Below are positions 60,251 to 64,000 of a stretch of 64,000 nt of DNA, one piece after another. Below the pieces are notes generated by a model. The model was not told the origin of the DNA, ran no database searches, and was given only the letters and a program-made list of their open reading frames with translations. Location of the stretch: NCBI GenBank assembly GCA_032716605.1, contig CM064551.1, forward strand, positions 47,157,697 to 47,221,696. The letters run 5' to 3'. The DNA comes from Paralithodes platypus (taxonomy: Eukaryota; Arthropoda; Malacostraca; Decapoda; Lithodidae). The stretch's first letter is position 1. Each line of letters begins with the position of its first letter. A program made the position numbers and the translations under genes.

Positions 60251-60629
60251 ATGTTAGCTTCCCAAGTTTTTATTGTGTATTGTTATTCGTTTAACTTAAC
60301 TTTATTACTTAAAAAAATAAATTATAACTACATAAAATACAAATAATAAATAAAAAAAAATATTATATATTATATATATTAAATAATTATTATAATAATA
60401 ATTGGTTTACTTTACAGCTATAAGGCTTAATTAGCATTATCCCTAATGCCAATTAACACAATGAATTCTTGATTTCCAGAATTTTTCACTTTTTTCTGTT
60501 ACCCGACCATTATCCCCGAAAAATTGTAAATTTCCCCCAGGGTATCCTCGCACCCCCTAGGAAGTATTCTCGCACCCCTAGGGGGTGCGAGCACCCCCGG
60601 TTAAGAACCACTGGCCCCGCCGCCGCTTA

Positions 60630-61800
60630 AACCATCTCAAATCTCTAGGATTCAAGGTCAACTTAGTAAAAGTCAAACCCTTGTTCCCCCACGAGTATTT
60701 CAGGGGATAGGGCTGGTCGAGGACACAGCTTCTCTCACTCTGAGTCAGAGTGTGGACACTCGAAACAGATTTCGCAAAAACTGTTTATGTTTCTCCACAG
60801 TCTGACTACGACACAGAGACTTTGGGAATCTCTAGTCGGTTCTCTCAACTGGGTTCAGCTAACTGTGAAGTTGGGCCGGTTGTAAATCTAACGTTTAATC
60901 TGGGAGGGCAACAAATTTTTCCCACTATTACCGGCGGGGATAGTATGGGCCTATCCCAACGTTATTACACAACTTACTAGCGGTTTGGGCGACGAGAGAA
61001 ATGTTGCACGCAGTCATGTCATGAACCTCTCCTCCGCCGTCGGTATGGGTGGACATGGATGCGTCAGGAACGATAGGTTGGGGCTTTTAGTCAAACCTCG
61101 GGCATCAGGGTCAAAGGTTTTGGTCCTATTTAGAAATCTTCCACATCAATGTCAAAGACTTACTAGTCCCCTTATCTGTCCTTCAGGCTCACGGCTCTGC
61201 TTTACGGGGCAAGTCGGTGGCCTTCAGAATGGACAATCTGAATGCGGTTCACTGTAGTCAGAAACAAGGGTCAATGAGATCTCGGAAGTGGCTAAACGTG
61301 TCAGAAAAGATTTTTATACTAGCCAACAGGCTGGACATTCATCTTCACGCATCTTATCTCCCAGGCGTAGCAAACGTCTGGGCAGACGCTCTGTCTCAGC
61401 GACAAAGCACAACAGTAGAATGGGCGCTCTTGCGTGTGCGGAGCATTACCATCCACAAGTGGATTTGTTTGCGTCTGAGAAGACTCATAAACTCCCACTG
61501 TACCTCACCCGCCGGACAATAACGCCGGCGGGCGGACCTGACGCTCTGATGACGGACGAGAATAGGTTGAGTTCCATTTATCTATTTTCCGCCGCCAGAC
61601 GCGTCTCTAATGTGCCACGTAGTCAACAAACTACAGGATTAGCGAGGCGTAGTCTCGCTAATCGCGCCCCTGTGGCCGGCGCAGTGTGGTACCAGCATTT
61701 GAACACGTGGTGCCCGCACCCAGTGTCACTCCTGGTCGGGTTGTTCCACTTAGAAGACAATTGGCAACCTAGAAACCTCGCGGACTTGTTCATTTTGGAC
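60630..61800 (+). pseudogene. DIRS-B RT C-terminal part and RNase H remnant
   Basis: After the hAT element the DIRS sequence resumes (TTCAAGGTCAACTTAGTAAA, matching 46376 onward). The frame 61217-61522 reads AFRMDNLNAVHCSQKQGSMR, then NRLDIHLHASYLPGVANVWA and DALSQRQSTTVEWAL, with RNase H Asp residues retained. A ~20-bp deletion near 61434 joins VEWAL to later residues. The VDTDASG segment upstream is present but shifted. Dead by frame changes. Confidence 0.85.
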
Positions 61801-62531
61801 ATTCGGGAGGCCAAGTGGCTAGCACCATATGGTAGCGACGTGACCAAGATATTCACGAATCAATATACCCAGTCTACAAAGCGACAGTTTCAATCGCATT
61901 GGCAAGCTTTTACGTCTCGGATTCTTAGAACAAAACAAACTGTGCCCTCGGTGGCGTTGGTTGTTTATTATTTAATTTATCTGTTCATGCAGAAACATTT
62001 ATCTGAAAGTGATTTATGTGGGCAGGTTTTAAACTCCGCCCACCTCCCCGTCAGATCAGGCCTACATGGTCTCTGGACAAAGCATCGTCGTTATTCTCGT
62101 TCCCGTATGTACCAAAGACTGCAGATTTTACAAAAGGGCAGTATTCCTTATGGCTTTGGCTACCGGGAACAGAGTATCTGAGCTGGCGGCGATGAGCAAC
62201 GCACCTAATTGCCTCAGGTTTGATAGGCTTCATGAGTGTATTCACATTGCACCTTCCCCAGGATTCATAGCCAAGATTGAGCGCAATGAACACGTGTTTT
62301 CAGAGTTCACGGTGCCGGCGTTAAACAGGGGAAAGGTGCACCATCTTTTTTGCCCAGTGCAAGCTCTAACCAAATATTTAAGAGTGGCACCTCTAAATCA
62401 CCAGGGTGCTTTATGGGTCGCAAGTCCGGGTGAACGCTTGATGGAGCGTACACTGGCTTCTCTCTTGGTCGAGGACTTTAAAGAGAAGAATCACCGGTGT
62501 TGTGGGTAAGACCCACGATTTACGCAAAGTC
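61801..62531 (+). pseudogene. DIRS-B tyrosine recombinase, first part
   Basis: The start codon position carries TTG (CATTTTGGAC against CATTATGGAC in DIRS-A). The N-terminal part (YTQSTKRQFQSHWQAFTSRI) is followed by a deletion after KHLSE. The frame 62066-62509 holds FLMALATGNRVSELAAMSNA, so the first catalytic Arg (62171-62173) is kept, then PSPGFIAKIERNEHVFSEFT. The frame ends at the MITE-A insertion; a ~48-bp segment (GAGAAGAATCACCGGTGTTG onward) occurs on both sides of it. Confidence 0.85.
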
Positions 62532-62944
62532 TTTACGTGATCATTTTCATGCCTAAATAAGACCCCAGAACGTAAAACAAGTACCTATCCCTGAAAGGGC
62601 ATAAAACAGAGCTTTCGAATGACACCATAACGATCCTTGTATGATGGATAGTTTTCTTGCAATAACCGTGCAACGCGAGTGCAAAAAGCAGGTAATTCGG
62701 TACTTTCAGTACATAATTGAGTATGTAGCGAGTGAGAGAGGGAGGAGGGAGCTGAGATTTGTGTCAGTAGGTTCGCCGCGGTGGTCTGGAGCAGTCATAC
62801 GCTCGCTAGTCTCCTGCCACCACTTGTCTCTCTCTCTCAGCCACATTACGTGCTGAAATTGCCACTCGACCTATGTCGAGCGCCGCCACATAGTCCAGCT
62901 TTATTTAACTCGACTTATGTTGCTCGCCGCTAAATAAGGGTTAA
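62532..62944. mobile_element. piggyBac-type MITE (MITE-A, copy 3), left end missing
   Basis: The right end (CGCTAAATAAGGGTTAA, TTAA 62941-62944) is normal, but the first ~75 bp of the family are absent; it begins at TTTACGTGATC. In their place stands a second copy of ~48 bp of flanking recombinase sequence. Confidence 0.88.
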
Positions 62945-63147
62945 AGAGAAGAATCACCGGTGTTGTGGGTAAGACCCACGATTTACGCAAGGGGACAGCC
63001 TCTTTACGTTTCCTTAATAATCTTTCGGTGGAAGTTATTACGTCCACACAGTTGTGGGCCTCTAATCAGGAGTTGTTGCCTCGACACCTTTCAGTAGCTC
63101 TGGACAAACCTTCCTTGCCATGTATAGCTTTACAGCAGAGGGTCTAG
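62945..63147 (+). pseudogene. DIRS-B tyrosine recombinase, C-terminal part, catalytic Tyr lost
   Basis: It reads GKTHDLRKGTASLRFLNNLS, VEVITSTQLWASNQELLPRH then LSVALDKPSLPCIALQQRV. The HxxR pair (HDLR) is conserved. The nucleophile Tyr of DIRS-A (LSRYFSV) is His here (LPRHLSV, codon CAC 63085-63087), so this recombinase could not cut DNA even if its frame were whole. Confidence 0.9.
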
Positions 63148-63180
63148 GTGGCCCTTTTAGTCACGTTTTGTTTAATTTCA

Positions 63181-63201
63181 AGAAAAAGGGGGGGGGGAGG
63201 G
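63181..63201 (+). promoter_or_regulatory. DIRS-B polypurine tract
   Basis: AGAAAAA, ten G, then AGGG, 34 bp after the recombinase stop, equivalent to 48549-48564 in DIRS-A. Confidence 0.5.
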
Positions 63202-63649
63202 TGCAGTCAGTGTGACATAGGACACCCTCCGGCGTATGTGTTCGGAACATACGAGCTGTGATACTGGTTGTAGGCATTGTATTATAAAATTTCTCTGTAG
63301 TATTCATTGCAGGAAATTGTGCTAAAGGCCAATAGTAGTGTTACAACAATTCTTGTTGTAAGTAGCTTTGGCTGTGAAGCAATAGATTTTTGAGAAATCT
63401 CGGTAGTTGCAACTACGACTTTTACTTTTGAAGTAATTACTTCTGCATAAGTACACGAGTTCAGTACTTCTACGAATGTACAAGAATTAATTTATGTTTG
63501 GTTATATTTTTAGGAATATATCCACGAGTTAATGGGGTTTATATGTTCACATGTAAACTTATAAGTTTTTAGTTTTCACCACTTACTTTAAGTGGGGTGC
63601 CTTCTTAACTAGCAGATCTGTGCACAGAGTCTCAGAGTTAACCCTTTTT

Positions 63650-63682
63650 CAAGCAGGCTTCTTTGAAGCACGCTCCTGCTTG
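63650..63682 (+). ncRNA. Conserved 3' hairpin of DIRS-B
   Basis: CAAGCAG pairs perfectly with CTGCTTG around GCTTC-TTT-GAAGC and the bulge ACGCTC. See the DIRS-A equivalent at 48900-48932. Confidence 0.6.
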
Positions 63683-63833
63683 TACCCCTTTTTGAAGATT
63701 TAGACTGTATAAAGTTTATGCACCCGAATATCTCTTTTTTACAAAAGTAAGAATACTATGTGGTTGTTTGATTATCTGCTTTTCTAGAGTTATGATATGA
63801 TTACGAATGTCCCCCTCCAGTCTTAGAAATCAG

Positions 63834-63942
63834 GCATGTTCGTCAATGATGGAGGGGCCACTAATAAATTATAGGTTTGACTCCTGTAAGGAGATAAAGA
63901 AAACCTAATATTTAGTAGTGGCCCCGTAATCATTGACGACTG
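63834..63942 (+). repeat. DIRS-B internal complementary region
   Basis: Complement of the left terminus (GATGGAGGGGCCACTAATAA) joined to complement of the right terminus (TATAGGTTTGACTCCTGTAA to CCCCGTAATCATTGACGA). The right ITR that should follow lies outside the window. Confidence 0.93.
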
Positions 63943-64000
63943 GGGCCCTCCCGACCATCCCATTCCCATTCGTTGATGTATTAAGGATTTTGGTTTACTT

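Larger units (their letters stand above)
56845..60613 (-). mobile_element. hAT transposon (Charlie/ZBED-like), ~3.77 kb, intact transposase frame
   Basis: The termini are AAGTGGTTCTTAACC at 56845 and GGTTAAGAACCACTG at 60599-60613, an inverted repeat of the CAGTGGTTCT-AACC type known from Charlie-group hAT elements. Subterminal GTTCGCACCCC and GGGGGTGCGAG words continue the symmetry. The left terminal base is A, not C, and I could not read an 8-bp target duplication. It holds one transposase gene (58916-57132) and ~1.7 kb of 5' sequence with repeats. It interrupts the DIRS-B RT. Confidence 0.85.
50965..64000 (+). mobile_element. DIRS-B: decayed DIRS1-like element with nested insertions, runs past the window end
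   Basis: Left ITR 50965-51275, leader (with a chimeric second part 53160-54750), gag remnants 54963-56056 and 56542-56742, a deletion that fuses gag to RT, an RT remnant, RNase H and recombinase remnants, 3' region and internal complementary region (63834-63942). The right ITR is beyond the window. Inserted are MITE-A copies at 56057 and 62532 and a hAT element at 56845. No ORF is intact. Confidence 0.9.

Noticed and set aside
1..64000. Prokaryotic operons, ribosome-binding sites or rho-independent terminators
   Set aside because: Nothing fits; LINEs, DIRS, hAT, piggyBac-type MITEs and microsatellite tails show a eukaryotic genome.

Overview
This window looks like repeat-dominated nuclear DNA from a metazoan, most likely a decapod crustacean. 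That assignment is inference: DIRS1-like tyrosine-recombinase retrotransposons are known to be common in decapods, and CR1-, Jockey-, RTE- and L2-like LINEs plus piggyBac, hAT and Tigger-type DNA elements fit an arthropod. I found no convincing host gene, no rRNA or functional tRNA gene, no CRISPR array and no prokaryotic signal. Almost everything recognisable is a transposable element, usually inserted inside another one. There is one 100-N assembly gap at 34878-34977.

Layout. 1-109 is the right terminus of a DIRS element in a CR1-like LINE (110-976). 1128-1996 is a Jockey-like LINE 3' end. 3370-7370 is a hairpin-bearing tandem repeat split by an RTE-like LINE (3521-6635). 8610-10007 holds a divergent DIRS end and several TTAA-flanked piggyBac-type MITEs. 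10396-11450 is a minus-strand DIRS 3' fragment. 12380-13812 is an L2-like LINE, and 14535-15292 a TIR element. 15781-26251 is a decayed minus-strand DIRS of a second family (DIRS-C), filled with a TIR element, a CR1 LINE, piggyBac-type pieces and MITEs. 26711-34877 is read as a decayed plus-strand DIRS of a third family (DIRS-G), carrying a foldback element and LINEs. 34978-39130 is the 5' part of a minus-strand DIRS (DIRS-D).

The best preserved unit is DIRS-A (40945-49606, + strand). It has inverted terminal repeats, a structured leader, gag, RT/RNase H, tyrosine recombinase and an internal complementary region. It lies in a Jockey LINE, which lies in a CR1-like LINE, and both junctions can be read to the base. 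DIRS-B (50965 to the window end) is a decayed relative interrupted by two piggyBac-type MITEs and by a hAT element (56845-60613) with an intact transposase frame.

How the parts work together. Gag probably packages RNA, and RT/RNase H makes cDNA. The internal complementary region matches both termini joined head to tail, as the DIRS circle model requires. The recombinase would insert the circle without target duplication, and the DIRS-A junctions show exactly that through a shared AT dinucleotide. The most interesting signals in DIRS-A are a canonical A AAA AAC slippery heptamer right at the gag stop that leads into the RT frame, a 600-codon open frame overprinting RT/RNase H and running into the recombinase, a polypurine tract after the recombinase gene, and a 3' hairpin with a compensatory base change between copies.
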